A stretch of DNA of 24,081 nucleotides from Bordetella parapertussis. GTDB lineage: Bacteria; Cyanobacteriota; Cyanobacteriia; PCC-6307; Cyanobiaceae. The DNA lies in NCBI GenBank assembly GCA_943324725.2, contig CALPMR020000012.1:1-24081 (forward strand), read 5' to 3'. The notes under the pieces were generated by a model. That model was given only the letters and a program-made list of their open reading frames with translations. It did no database searches and was not told where the DNA came from. Positions 1 to 7,518 of the stretch are shown here, piece by piece. Position 1 is the stretch's first letter, and each line of letters opens with the position of its first letter. Made by a program: the position numbers and the translations under genes.

Positions 1-352
1 AGGAGCCGCCGCTCAGGCCGGTGACATCGGCAACGCGCAGGCAGAGCTGGGAGGCGCCGGCGGCCAGGGCCTGCTCGCGATCAGCCTCGGAGATGTCCCA
101 GAAGACGTAGGCCCACTGGGGATCGCGGGGCAGGAAGACGACGCGGGTCTCGGCGGCGGGGCGGCTGGCGGGAGGCAATTCGGCCTCGATCACCGCCAGG
201 CTGGGTCCAATGTCTTCGTGGTGGGAGCTGATGGCCTCGACCAGCTCCTCCTTGGATTTGCGGCTATAGAGCGTGACGCCGATGTCGCTCGCCATCTGTC
301 GCAATTGACGCAGGGTCTGCGTTGCCAGGGACGAAAGCGGCTTCTGACTCAC
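1..352 (-). CDS. DUF4912 domain protein (5' part, cut by window start)
   Basis: The reading frame starts at a GTG (350-352) and runs off the left edge, so only the N-terminal ~117 residues are visible. Residues 1-40 (SQKPLSSLATQTLRQLRQMA, then SRKSKEELVEAI) look like the short helical Rho-N/SAP-like module found at the start of cyanobacterial DUF4912 proteins. After a short linker comes RVVFLPRDPQWAYVFWDIS, the typical opening of the DUF4912 domain. The molecular function of this family is not known; the helical module suggests nucleic-acid contact, which is inference. There is no ATG in frame upstream and no clear ribosome-binding site. The gene runs in the same direction as cpcG but is separated from it by about 217 bases with a strong hairpin, so it is probably transcribed separately. 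Confidence 0.75.
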   Translation of the reverse strand, partial: MSQKPLSSLATQTLRQLRQMASDIGVTLYSRKSKEELVEAISSHHEDIGPSLAVIEAELPPASRPAAETRVVFLPRDPQWAYVFWDISEADREQALAAGASQLCLRVADVTGLSGGS

Positions 353-569
353 AGCAAAAGATTTCGTTTGGGATCAGTGTGGCTGACTTTCCCTCCCGAT
401 GAGCGCTCCCGGCAGTAGGCGGTCAGGATCCACTGACGCCAATGCCTTGCAAGGCAATGGGGGGCGAACGTCCTGCAACGTCCGCCCCCCAAGGGAGATC
501 AAGGAATCGGCCGTGCCCTCCGGCGCCGGCAGGCGCCGCGGATTCACATCGAGCTGTGAATCTGGGACG
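353..569. other. Intergenic region between cpcG and the DUF4912 gene
   Basis: No coding sequence is supported here. The stretch holds the hairpin at 459-490 and a perfect 14-base palindrome (TGCCTTGCAAGGCA) at 443-456. The promoter of the DUF4912 gene should lie between the hairpin and 352, but I see no convincing -10/-35 pair. Confidence 0.5.
459..490 (-). terminator. GC-rich hairpin downstream of cpcG, candidate terminator
   Basis: GGGGGGCG (459-466) pairs with CGCCCCCC (483-490), and the stem continues through ACGT on both sides after one mismatch, leaving a loop of about 6 bases. It lies 80 bases past the cpcG stop on the minus strand. There is no T-run after it on either strand, so it is not a classical intrinsic terminator. 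It could instead stop exonucleases at the 3' end of the cpcG message. A 14-base palindrome (443-456) follows directly. Confidence 0.45.
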
Positions 570-1331
570 TCAGCGGCCGATGCTGCGATAAGGCACCTTG
601 GCCAGGTAATCAATGCTGGCGTTGCCTTGGGCGCCACCGACGCCGCGCAGGGCGGGAAGGCTGCGCACCCAGGGGAGGTAGTCGGCGGGGAAGCCGCCGC
701 GGCGCTGCTGGGCCCGCTCCGGGAACGCCTTGATGGTGCCGGTGTAGATGATCTGGGGGAAGCCCAGGATGCCCCGGTGGTAGGCGTCGTAGCGGGGGGA
801 GGTGAGGTTGAAGGGCGTTTCACCCACCTGGCGGGAGCCGACCACCCGATTGCGGTGGTAGGGCACCATGTCGTAGCCGAAGGCGTCCAGATATTCCTGG
901 GAATTCAGGATGTCATCCACCATGCCGCGCACGCCGCGGGTCATCAGCACCGCCGACCAGGCGATCTCCTCGGATTTGCCGTGGGTGGTGCGGCCCAGCA
1001 GTTTCTCCACCAGATGGCGAGCCACCTTGTAGTTGTTGTTGAGGTTGTAGAAGCTGCGGGTGAAGGTGTCCGACAGGCACAGCGAGCGGATGAAGTCCCG
1101 AACGGTGATCTGGCCGTCGCGCAGCTGGCTCTCCAGGGTGCGATCGCGGTCGACCTTGAAGGCGTGGAAGAAGATCTGGCGATAGGCCGACTCGATCACG
1201 AAGTTCTGGTCTTCGCGGTTGAAGGCTTTGTCCAGTGAGGCGGCCTTGGGGTCCTCGTCGGAGCCGACCCGGAGGGCTTTCACCCGCGAGTTCTGGGTCG
1301 TAGGGGCGTACTTGAGGAGTGGAAGAGCCAC
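570..1331 (-). CDS. cpcG: Phycobilisome rod-core linker polypeptide CpcG
   Basis: The product joins phycocyanin rods to the allophycocyanin core of the phycobilisome on the thylakoid surface. From the GTG at 1329-1331 the protein begins VALPLLKYAPTTQNSRV, the standard CpcG N-terminus, and is 253 residues long, normal for the family. The phycobilisome linker domain covers about residues 20-155, including NREDQNFVIESAYRQIFFHA, FIRSLCLSDTF and ILNSQEYLDAFGYDMVPYHR. The C-terminal tail, about 100 residues, carries GFPQIIYTGTI. An ATG five codons upstream (1346) is an alternative start and the frame is open as far as 1457. I prefer the GTG because family homology begins there, although neither start has a clear Shine-Dalgarno sequence. 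The gene follows the bilin lyase gene with a gap of about 120 bases. Confidence 0.92.
   Translation of the reverse strand: MALPLLKYAPTTQNSRVKALRVGSDEDPKAASLDKAFNREDQNFVIESAYRQIFFHAFKVDRDRTLESQLRDGQITVRDFIRSLCLSDTFTRSFYNLNNNYKVARHLVEKLLGRTTHGKSEEIAWSAVLMTRGVRGMVDDILNSQEYLDAFGYDMVPYHRNRVVGSRQVGETPFNLTSPRYDAYHRGILGFPQIIYTGTIKAFPERAQQRRGGFPADYLPWVRSLPALRGVGGAQGNASIDYLAKVPYRSIGR
1140..1147. repeat. HIP1 octamer GCGATCGC
   Basis: A perfect copy of the highly iterated palindrome found in many cyanobacterial genomes, here inside cpcG. Further perfect copies are at 16858-16865 (in potB) and 19390-19397 (after mtnA). Confidence 0.8.
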
Positions 1332-1453
1332 GCGTGGTCCGGTCATCCGACGATGGCGATCGTAGAAGTGCACCCGCAGCAGGCTTCCCCCAGCCTGGTC
1401 AGGGCTTACAGACCGTAATGTTGGCGACCCGCTGGGGCGACCGCCTCTGGCTC

Positions 1454-2062
1454 TCACCAGCCCAGTGGTGACAGGGGGGCTGCCGGCGGGCTGGCGGTCA
1501 CAGCGGAGCTGCTGGACTCGGACCCGGATGCTCCCTCCAGCCGGGTCTCGACGCAGAAGGAGGCGGTGTTGGAGAGACCTTCCACCGTGCTGGTGCGCAG
1601 ACGCACGTCGGGTCCGGCGAAGCTGAAGCGCTCGAGGCTGCTCATCGTTTCGTAATCGGTGGTCAGCACCAGGGCGTTGCGCTCGTCCATGGCGAAGTGG
1701 CCCGCCACCGGGGCGGTCTCGGCATAGCCGCGATCCCGCAGCAGCAGCCCCTGACGGCCCCGCTCGTCGGTGGGGATCAGGCCGAAGATGCTCTCCCCCT
1801 CATGGGCCTCTCCGGCCTTGTCCCAGGCCATCGAGCCGCTCCAGCGCACGCGGCAGCCGCCGACCAGGGCCGCCGGATCCTGGCTGTGCAACTGGGCGAT
1901 GGCGATCAGCACCGGATCGCTGGCCTGCAGTTCCACCACCTCAATGAACGATCCGCCGGCCTCGGCGCGGCGGTGCAGCAGGTGATGGCTGCTGCGCTGC
2001 GAGCGCCAGTGGCCGCAGCTGAGCTGAAAGAAACTGAGGGCGTCGTCGATCGAACCGCTCAC
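1454..2062 (-). CDS. cpcS: Chromophore lyase, CpcS/CpeS family
   Basis: CpcS/CpeS lyases attach phycobilins to conserved cysteines of phycobiliproteins in the cytoplasm. The 202-residue protein shows the family pattern in order: FFQLSCGHWRSQRSSHHL near residues 11-28, VRWSGSMAWDK at 72-82, LLRDRGYAETAPVAGHF at about 107-123, and ETMSSLERFSFAGPDVRLRT at about 138-157, followed by ASFCVETRL. The last 25 residues are Ser/Ala/Pro-rich and look like an unconserved tail. The start codon overlaps the stop of the preceding gene (ATGA at 2059-2062), indicating translational coupling. Sequence alone does not say whether it serves phycocyanin/allophycocyanin (CpcS) or phycoerythrin (CpeS); proximity to cpcG favours the former. 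Confidence 0.88.
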   Translation of the reverse strand: MSGSIDDALSFFQLSCGHWRSQRSSHHLLHRRAEAGGSFIEVVELQASDPVLIAIAQLHSQDPAALVGGCRVRWSGSMAWDKAGEAHEGESIFGLIPTDERGRQGLLLRDRGYAETAPVAGHFAMDERNALVLTTDYETMSSLERFSFAGPDVRLRTSTVEGLSNTASFCVETRLEGASGSESSSSAVTASPPAAPLSPLGW

Positions 2063-2439
2063 GGGGTGTGGTCGCCCAGGGGCGCACGAACTGGTTCGAT
2101 CTTGGCAACCCGGGCGTCCGCCTCGTGCCGGGACCAGGCAATCAGATCGGCCAGGCTGAGCTCCAGAGCCCGTTCCGGTGCCTGGGCCATCCCCTCGAGC
2201 TGTCGGGCCGCCGCTCCCAGCTGGGTGGCGAAGGCTGCGGCGAAGGCGGCATCGGCGCCGATCTGGGGCTGGGCCAGGATCCAGGCCTCGATGGCGTCGT
2301 GGCTGGGGGCCGGTCCTTGGCGCCGGCCGGCGATCTGCTGCAGGGTGCGCAGGCCGTGGGCCAGCAGGCGCAGCTGGTGCCGTTCGAGAGCAGGCAACAG
2401 GCTGCTCTCCAGTTCGGCCAGTTCTGCGGCGCTCAGCAC
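2059..2439 (-). CDS. Conserved-looking hypothetical protein between sufR and the bilin lyase
   Basis: I do not recognise this gene. From the GTG at 2437-2439 it encodes 126 residues, largely alpha-helical: LSAAELAELESSLLPALERH, then HGLRTLQQIAGRRQG, a helix around SHDAIEAWILAQPQIG, and ELSLADLIAWSRHEADARV near the end. There is no signal peptide or membrane segment. The frame extends upstream to an ATG at 2529, but that start would overlap sufR by 86 bases, and the extra 30 residues are low-complexity (Ala/Pro/Arg-rich); the GTG sits four bases after the sufR stop and is preferred. The end overlaps the lyase start by four bases, so it is likely cotranslated with the lyase gene. Its position suggests a role near phycobiliprotein maturation, which is inference. 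Confidence 0.65.
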   Translation of the reverse strand: MLSAAELAELESSLLPALERHQLRLLAHGLRTLQQIAGRRQGPAPSHDAIEAWILAQPQIGADAAFAAAFATQLGAAARQLEGMAQAPERALELSLADLIAWSRHEADARVAKIEPVRAPLGDHTP

Positions 2440-2443
2440 CGGC

Positions 2444-3157
2444 TCAGCGATCGGCCTGGGGCTGGACCGGGCCGCCTGGCGCCGAGCTCCAGGGCCTGAG
2501 CCGGAAGCCGCAGGAGTGGCCTTCTTCAAGGCGCCAGTGCACCCTCTCGACCTGGCAGTCGGGGAAGGTCTGGCCGATCAGCTCGAGCTCCTGGTCGCAG
2601 ACCATCGGGAACTCCTCGGCAATGCGCATCACCGAACAGTGGAACTCGCTGATCACCCAGGCCTCGGAGCCAGGATCACCGGGGTCGCGGTCGAGTTCGG
2701 CCAGGTAGCCCTCGGCCTGGCGGATCTCCACCAGCCGCTCCAGCCGCTGGGCCAGGGGGCCTTCGCCGATCCGGCCGCGGTAATCGCAGGCCTTGGCAAG
2801 GGCCTGCTGGTTCATCAGGCCCTGAATGGTTTCGGGCGGCAGGCTGCGGGCCAGGGATTGCAACAGGCCGAGGGCGAAATGTTCACTGCCATCGGGGAAG
2901 TGGCTGTGGCCACCGGAGGTGAGCCGCCAGCGATTGCTCGGTCGGCCCGGCCCCTCGGAGCTCGGGCTGGACTCGACCAGGAGATCTTCTTCCAGGCTGC
3001 GCAGGTGGCGGCGCATCACCTGAACGGAGACGCCCAGTTCGAGGGCCAGGTCTGCTGCCGTGGCCTCTCCGCGCCGCAACAACAACTTGAGCGCCGCTTC
3101 GCGGGTGGGTGCGGGGGTCTCCGTCGAAGAACCTCGGGCTGGGAGCGGGGCGCTCAT
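2444..3157 (-). CDS. sufR: SufR, iron-sulfur-sensing transcriptional repressor of the suf operon
   Basis: SufR is a DeoR-like winged-helix repressor that carries an Fe-S cluster and represses the divergent suf operon when cluster supply is adequate. The 237-residue protein has the helix-turn-helix at about 31-56 (ATAADLALELGVSVQVMRRH), followed by SEGPGRPSNRWRLT, the wing region typical of SufR. The cluster-binding part is clear: FHCSVMRIAEEFP (Cys174), VCDQELELIGQTFPDCQVER (Cys187, Cys201) and HSCGFRL (Cys216). The ATG at 3155-3157 gives the expected N-terminus, although the frame is open further upstream. It is transcribed divergently from ftrC-sufBCDS, with a matching operator in the shared control region. 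The three genes behind it run on with minimal gaps, so sufR may be cotranscribed with phycobilisome genes. Confidence 0.93.
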   Translation of the reverse strand: MSAPLPARGSSTETPAPTREAALKLLLRRGEATAADLALELGVSVQVMRRHLRSLEEDLLVESSPSSEGPGRPSNRWRLTSGGHSHFPDGSEHFALGLLQSLARSLPPETIQGLMNQQALAKACDYRGRIGEGPLAQRLERLVEIRQAEGYLAELDRDPGDPGSEAWVISEFHCSVMRIAEEFPMVCDQELELIGQTFPDCQVERVHWRLEEGHSCGFRLRPWSSAPGGPVQPQADR

Positions 3158-3368
3158 GGTGGTTTGGTGATGCCCACACCATGCCACGCGCTCCCGGCTA
3201 GTGACGAGCACCGCCGGCCGGGGCAGGCGGGCCCGCGACCTGGACGGGCCGCAGGCACAATGGCCGCTTGCACCCATGGGCGGCTTCGGTGCCCTAGGCT
3301 CGATCGAAACGAAACAGCATCGTTTCGTAATTGGTCTTCGGTGCGAGCAACCTGCCGCTGCTGCCTTC
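3158..3368. promoter_or_regulatory. Divergent sufR / ftrC-suf control region
   Basis: This 211-base region must hold the promoters for both sufR (leftward) and ftrC-sufBCDS (rightward). Its clearest element is the perfect inverted repeat at 3309-3328. I cannot assign -10 and -35 boxes with confidence on either strand. The operator lies about 40 bases from the ftrC start and about 150 bases from the sufR start, so direct repression of the suf side is the simplest reading. Confidence 0.6.
3309..3328. promoter_or_regulatory. Candidate SufR operator, ACGAAAC-N6-GTTTCGT
   Basis: The 7-base arms ACGAAAC (3309-3315) and GTTTCGT (3322-3328) are perfect inverted repeats around a six-base spacer. The SufR site described for Synechocystis is CAAC-N6-GTTG; the arms here share the inner AAC-N6-GTT and the same spacing. 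Location between sufR and the suf operon fits. The identification is by motif and position only. Confidence 0.7.
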
Positions 3369-3815
3369 ATGTCTGACGCCGCCAATCTTTCCACTGCCGC
3401 AGCACTGTCTGAAGCAGCGTCCTCCGACGCAACGCTCTCTGAACCTGCACGTCCTGACACAGTGAACCCGGACGCGACTCCCAAGCCCGCTGACAACCTG
3501 GAGGTGATTCGGAAGTTCGCCGAAACCTACGCCAAGCGCACCGGCACCTATTTCTGCAGTGACCCGGGCGTGACCGCTGTGGTGCTGGAGGGATTGGCCC
3601 GCCATAAAGATGAGCTCGGCGGAGCTCTCTGCCCCTGCCGCCACTACGAGGACAAGCAGGCCGAGGTGGCCCAGGCCTTCTGGAACTGCCCCTGCGTGCC
3701 GATGCGGGAGCGTAAGGAATGCCATTGCATGCTTTTTCTCACCGAGGACAATCCCTTCCGCGGTGAGAGCCAGGAGATTTCCCTGGCAGAGGTTCAATCC
3801 CTTTGTGCCGGCTGA
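3369..3815 (+). CDS. ftrC: Ferredoxin-thioredoxin reductase, catalytic (beta) subunit
   Basis: The protein carries a [4Fe-4S] cluster next to a redox-active disulfide and passes electrons from photosynthetic ferredoxin to thioredoxins. All hallmark cysteines are present: TYFCSDP (Cys63), CPCRHYED (Cys88, Cys90), [14 protein letters not shown] (Cys107, Cys109, Cys118, Cys120). Family members are usually about 110-120 residues; this one is 148, the surplus being an unconserved Ser/Ala/Pro-rich N-terminus of about 40 residues before [17 protein letters not shown]. No later start is available before the conserved core. sufB starts 13 bases downstream, so this is the first gene of the suf operon. 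The variable subunit is not in the window. Confidence 0.93.
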   Translation: MSDAANLSTAAALSEAASSDATLSEPARPDTVNPDATPKPADNLEVIRKFAETYAKRTGTYFCSDPGVTAVVLEGLARHKDELGGALCPCRHYEDKQAEVAQAFWNCPCVPMRERKECHCMLFLTEDNPFRGESQEISLAEVQSLCAG

Positions 3816-3828
3816 TGCCGTTGCCCCG

Positions 3829-5271
3829 ATGACGTCTGCAGCCACCGTTGGTGATTTGGTGAGTCAACCGTATAAGTACGGTTTTGTCACCGATATTGAA
3901 ACTGAAAAGATCGCCAAGGGCTTGAGTGAAGATGTTGTTCGGCTGATTTCGGCCAAGAAAGAGGAGCCCGCTTTTCTGCTCGATTTTCGGTTGCGGGCCT
4001 ATCGCCAGTGGCTGCAGATGGAGGAGCCCGACTGGGCGGCCGTCGGCCATCCGCCGATTGATTATCAGAACATCATCTATTACGCAGCCCCCAAGCAGCA
4101 GGCCAAAAAAGCCAGCCTCGACGAAGTCGATCCCAAGCTTCTCGAAACCTTTGAGAAACTCGGCATTCCGCTCAGTGAGCAGAAGCGGCTGACCAATGTG
4201 GCTGTCGATGCGGTTTTTGACAGTGTTTCGATCGCCACCACCTACAAGGAGAAACTGGCGGAGCATGGAGTAATTTTTTGCTCGATCAGCGAGGCTGTCA
4301 AGGAACACGCCGAATTGATTGAGCGCTATCTCGGTAGCGTGGTGCCGAGCAATGATAATTATTTTGCAGCTCTCAACTCAGCTGTGTTCAGCGATGGCTC
4401 TTTCGTTTTTATACCGAAGGGCGTGGCTTGCCCGATGGATCTCTCCACCTATTTCCGCATTAACTCCGGCGATACAGGACAGTTTGAGCGCACCTTGATT
4501 GTGGCTGAAGAGGGGGCATCTGTGAGCTATCTCGAGGGCTGCACCGCGCCGATGTTCGATACCAATCAGCTCCACGCCGCCGTGGTGGAGCTGGTGACGC
4601 TCGAGGATGCCTCCATCAAGTACTCCACGGTTCAGAATTGGTATGCCGGTGACGAGAAAGGTGTTGGCGGCATTTATAACTTCGTCACCAAGCGTGGCCA
4701 GTGTCGTGGTGATCGCAGTCACATCAGTTGGACCCAGGTTGAAACTGGCTCCGCCATCACCTGGAAGTATCCGAGTTGTGTGTTGCAGGGAGCTGATTCC
4801 ATCGGTGAGTTTTATTCCGTCGCCCTCACCAATAACCGCCAGCAGGCTGATACCGGCAGCAAGATGATTCATGTCGGCCCCCGCACCCGCTCGACCATCG
4901 TCAGCAAGGGAATCAGTGCTGGTCATTCCTCCAACAGTTATCGCGGCCTGGTCCAGATGGGGCCCAAGGCCGTGGGTGCACGTAATTACAGTCAATGTGA
5001 TTCGATGTTGATCGGTGATCAGGCGGCTGCCAACACCTATCCCTACATCCGCAGTCAGCAGCCTGATGCCAGCATCGAACATGAGGCCAGCACCTGCCGC
5101 ATCTCCGCCGATCAGCTCTTCTATCTTCAGAGCCGGGGTATCGGTTTTGAAGAGGCTGTTTCGATGATGGTCAGCGGTTTTTGCCGCGATGTCTTCAACC
5201 AATTGCCGATGGAGTTCGCCGCCGAAGCCGACAAGCTCCTGGCCCTCAAGCTGGAGGGTTCGGTGGGCTGA
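3829..5271 (+). CDS. sufB: Fe-S cluster assembly scaffold protein SufB
   Basis: SufB forms the SufBC2D scaffold on which Fe-S clusters are built from SufS-derived sulfur. The 480-residue length is exactly usual for cyanobacteria. Diagnostic stretches include [20 protein letters not shown] near the start, [36 protein letters not shown], [18 protein letters not shown] text (Cys390, equivalent to the E. coli sulfur-relay Cys405 region), [20 protein letters not shown] and the C-terminal [20 protein letters not shown]. The ATG at 3829 is the start that gives this N-terminus; the frame is open earlier but overlaps ftrC. Codon use is slightly more AT-rich here than in the neighbouring genes, common for highly conserved, highly expressed genes. 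Confidence 0.97.
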   Translation: MTSAATVGDLVSQPYKYGFVTDIETEKIAKGLSEDVVRLISAKKEEPAFLLDFRLRAYRQWLQMEEPDWAAVGHPPIDYQNIIYYAAPKQQAKKASLDEVDPKLLETFEKLGIPLSEQKRLTNVAVDAVFDSVSIATTYKEKLAEHGVIFCSISEAVKEHAELIERYLGSVVPSNDNYFAALNSAVFSDGSFVFIPKGVACPMDLSTYFRINSGDTGQFERTLIVAEEGASVSYLEGCTAPMFDTNQLHAAVVELVTLEDASIKYSTVQNWYAGDEKGVGGIYNFVTKRGQCRGDRSHISWTQVETGSAITWKYPSCVLQGADSIGEFYSVALTNNRQQADTGSKMIHVGPRTRSTIVSKGISAGHSSNSYRGLVQMGPKAVGARNYSQCDSMLIGDQAAANTYPYIRSQQPDASIEHEASTCRISADQLFYLQSRGIGFEEAVSMMVSGFCRDVFNQLPMEFAAEADKLLALKLEGSVG

Positions 5272-5365
5272 ATCGTTCTTGAACGTGGGGTTGCGGCCGC
5301 ATTGAATCGGCCCCGACAGCCCACTGCCCATTCGTTCCACCGTTGTTTCCCTCCTTCTGCTTGCC

Positions 5366-6184
5366 GTGATCCGTTCTGACGCTCCCGTACTGCTCGAGAT
5401 CCGTGATCTGCGCGCCAGCGTCGAGGACCAGCCGATCCTCAAGGGCGTCAGCCTGACGATTCGCGCCGGTGAGATCCATGCGGTGATGGGTCGCAATGGC
5501 AGTGGTAAGAGCACGCTCTCCAAGGTGCTGGCGGGTCATCCGGCCTATCGCGTCACCGGCGGCAGCGTGCTCTATCGCGGCGAGGATCTGCTGGCACTGC
5601 AGCCGGAACAGCGGGCCCGCATCGGCCTGTTTCTGGGCTTTCAGTATCCGATCGAGATTCCTGGCGTCAGCAATCTGGAGTTCCTGCGGGTGGCCACCAA
5701 CGCCCGTCGCCTGGAGCAGGGTTTCGAGGAACTCGATACCTTTGCCTTCGAAGATCTGGTGCGGGAGCGGTTGAAGGTGGTGCAGATGGATCCCGCCTTC
5801 CTCGATCGCTCCGTCAATGAGGGCTTCTCCGGTGGCGAGAAGAAGCGCAATGAAATTCTGCAGATGGCCCTGCTCGAGCCCCTGGTGGCGATTCTCGATG
5901 AAACCGATTCAGGGCTCGACATCGATGCCCTGCGCATCGTGGCCGGCGGCGTCAACCAGCTGGCCAGTGCCGATAACGCCACCTTGCTGATCACCCATTA
6001 CCAGCGGCTGCTGGATGTGATCACCCCCGATTACGTCCACGTGATGGCGGCGGGCCGCATCCTGCGCACCGGCGGCAAGGAGCTGGCCCTCGAGCTTGAG
6101 GAGAGCGGCTACGACTGGGTGGATGCCGAGATCGAGCGACTGGAGTCCGGCTCAGCACCACGGATCGCCGCGGAGGTGGGGTGA
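5366..6184 (+). CDS. sufC: Fe-S cluster assembly ATPase SufC
   Basis: SufC is the soluble ABC-type ATPase that drives conformational change in the SufBC2D scaffold. The 272-residue protein contains Walker [10 protein letters not shown] (42-50), the Q-loop FQYP (92-95), the signature [11 protein letters not shown] (154-164), Walker B with the SufC-specific LDETDSGLD (177-185) and the H-loop ITHYQRLL (His211). No membrane segment is present, as expected. It starts with GTG at 5366, 94 bases after sufB, the largest gap in the operon. Its stop overlaps the sufD start (TGATG). Confidence 0.96.
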   Translation: MIRSDAPVLLEIRDLRASVEDQPILKGVSLTIRAGEIHAVMGRNGSGKSTLSKVLAGHPAYRVTGGSVLYRGEDLLALQPEQRARIGLFLGFQYPIEIPGVSNLEFLRVATNARRLEQGFEELDTFAFEDLVRERLKVVQMDPAFLDRSVNEGFSGGEKKRNEILQMALLEPLVAILDETDSGLDIDALRIVAGGVNQLASADNATLLITHYQRLLDVITPDYVHVMAAGRILRTGGKELALELEESGYDWVDAEIERLESGSAPRIAAEVG

Positions 6185-7518
6185 TGGTGGCGATTCCCGT
6201 CGGCGAGCTGCGCGTGCAGGCCAGAACAACGCCAGGCCAGGATTGGCTGGCCGATCTGCTCGCCTGCGTTCCCGAGGCCGGCAGCAGCTTGATGGCGGCC
6301 CAGCAGCAGCGGGCTCGCCAGGCCCTGGCAGGGCAATCGCTGCCGTCGCGGCGGCAGGAGGCCTGGCGTTTCACCGAAGTCGCTGCGCTTGCGGCGATTC
6401 CAGCCCAGCCCCTGACGCCCCGCGAGGATCAGCCGTCCGCAACGGCCCTGCCCGCTCCCCAGACCGCCGTGCTGCGTCTGGTGCTGGACGGTCGTACGGA
6501 TCCGCTGGCGGGAGTGAGCCTGCCGGCGGGGCTGGAGCGCCTGGATGCAGGGGCCCTGGAGCCGCTGTTGGGGCAGGCCCTCAGCGCCAACGGCAGCGAG
6601 GCCTGCTGGCCGGTGTTGTTGAACGGCGCCGTGGCGTCTCAGCTGCTGGCCCTGCGGGTCAGCCAGGCGGTGCCCACCGTGCTGGAACTGCTGTGCGATA
6701 CGGCCGGAGCGGCGGGAGTGCTCGGCCTGCGCCTGCTGCTGGTCCTGGAAGCCGGGGCCAGCCTGGAGCTGCTGGAGGTGCATCGCGCCGGTGGGGCCAG
6801 TCTCACCAGTGTGGTGCTCGAGGCCCAGCTGGGTCGTGGCGCCCGGTTGCGCCATGGCTTGCTGGCCCAGGGGGCCGCCCAGCAAGCCGGCGATGACGGT
6901 GAGTTCCGTTCCGGTGCGGTTGCGCCGGTGCTGCTGCACCATCTGGCCGCCGTTCAGGAGGCCGGCAGTGAGCTGGAGCTGATCTCGGCGGTTTCGGGTT
7001 GGGGCCTGGCCCGGCTGGAGCCGCAGGTGGTGCAGGCCAGCGGCGCCGCCCTCACCCGTCTGCGCGGCCTGCAGCGCGTCGATGGTCGCCAGGTTGCCGA
7101 TACCCACAGCCGCATGTTGTTCGCCGGTCCGGAGGGGCGCCTGGATCAGGTGCACAAAGCTCTGGCCGATGGGGCTGGCCGCAGTGTCTTCAATGGGGCG
7201 GTGATCGTGCCTCGTCAGGCCCAGCGCACCGATGCCTCCCAGCTCAGTCGCTCCCTGCTGCTCTCGGATCGGGCTCGCATTGACACCAAGCCCGAACTCG
7301 AGATCGTCGCTGACGATGTCCGCTGCGCCCACGGCGCCACCGTCAGTCGTCTGCAGCAGGACGAGCTCTTCTATCTGCAGAGCCGGGGGATCGCCGCCGG
7401 CCAGGCCCAGCGCCTGCTGCTGCGCGGCTTCTGCGAGGAGGTGCTGGCTGACTTGCCGGCTGCGGCCAGTGCCTGGCAGCCTCTGGCGCACCTGATGGGT
7501 GAGGATCCAGCCCCATGA
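6184..7518 (+). CDS. sufD: Fe-S cluster assembly protein SufD
   Basis: SufD is the SufB paralogue in the SufBC2D scaffold. The 444-residue protein has a weakly conserved N-terminal half (SRRQEAWRFTEVAAL is typical) and the conserved C-terminal beta-helix: VADTHSRMLFAGPEGRLDQ, SVFNGAVIVPRQAQRTDASQ, SRSLLLSDRARIDTKPELEI, DDVRCAHGATVSRLQQDELF and YLQSRGIAAGQAQRLLLRGF. The CAHGAT histidine matches the conserved SufD histidine implicated in cluster formation. I chose the ATG at 6184, which overlaps the sufC stop; in-frame GTGs at 6181 and 6187 are equally possible. The stop overlaps the sufS start, so sufC, sufD and sufS are translationally coupled. Confidence 0.95.
   Translation: MVAIPVGELRVQARTTPGQDWLADLLACVPEAGSSLMAAQQQRARQALAGQSLPSRRQEAWRFTEVAALAAIPAQPLTPREDQPSATALPAPQTAVLRLVLDGRTDPLAGVSLPAGLERLDAGALEPLLGQALSANGSEACWPVLLNGAVASQLLALRVSQAVPTVLELLCDTAGAAGVLGLRLLLVLEAGASLELLEVHRAGGASLTSVVLEAQLGRGARLRHGLLAQGAAQQAGDDGEFRSGAVAPVLLHHLAAVQEAGSELELISAVSGWGLARLEPQVVQASGAALTRLRGLQRVDGRQVADTHSRMLFAGPEGRLDQVHKALADGAGRSVFNGAVIVPRQAQRTDASQLSRSLLLSDRARIDTKPELEIVADDVRCAHGATVSRLQQDELFYLQSRGIAAGQAQRLLLRGFCEEVLADLPAAASAWQPLAHLMGEDPAP

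Noticed and set aside
399..1238. Plus-strand open frame antisense to cpcG
   Set aside because: Its translation is low-complexity Ala/Gly/Val-rich; the minus strand has an unmistakable CpcG.
6109..7491. Long minus-strand open frame (460 codons) antisense to sufD
   Set aside because: Its translation is Gln/Gly/Ala-rich without any domain, and the plus strand carries a clear SufD. It is a by-product of high GC content.
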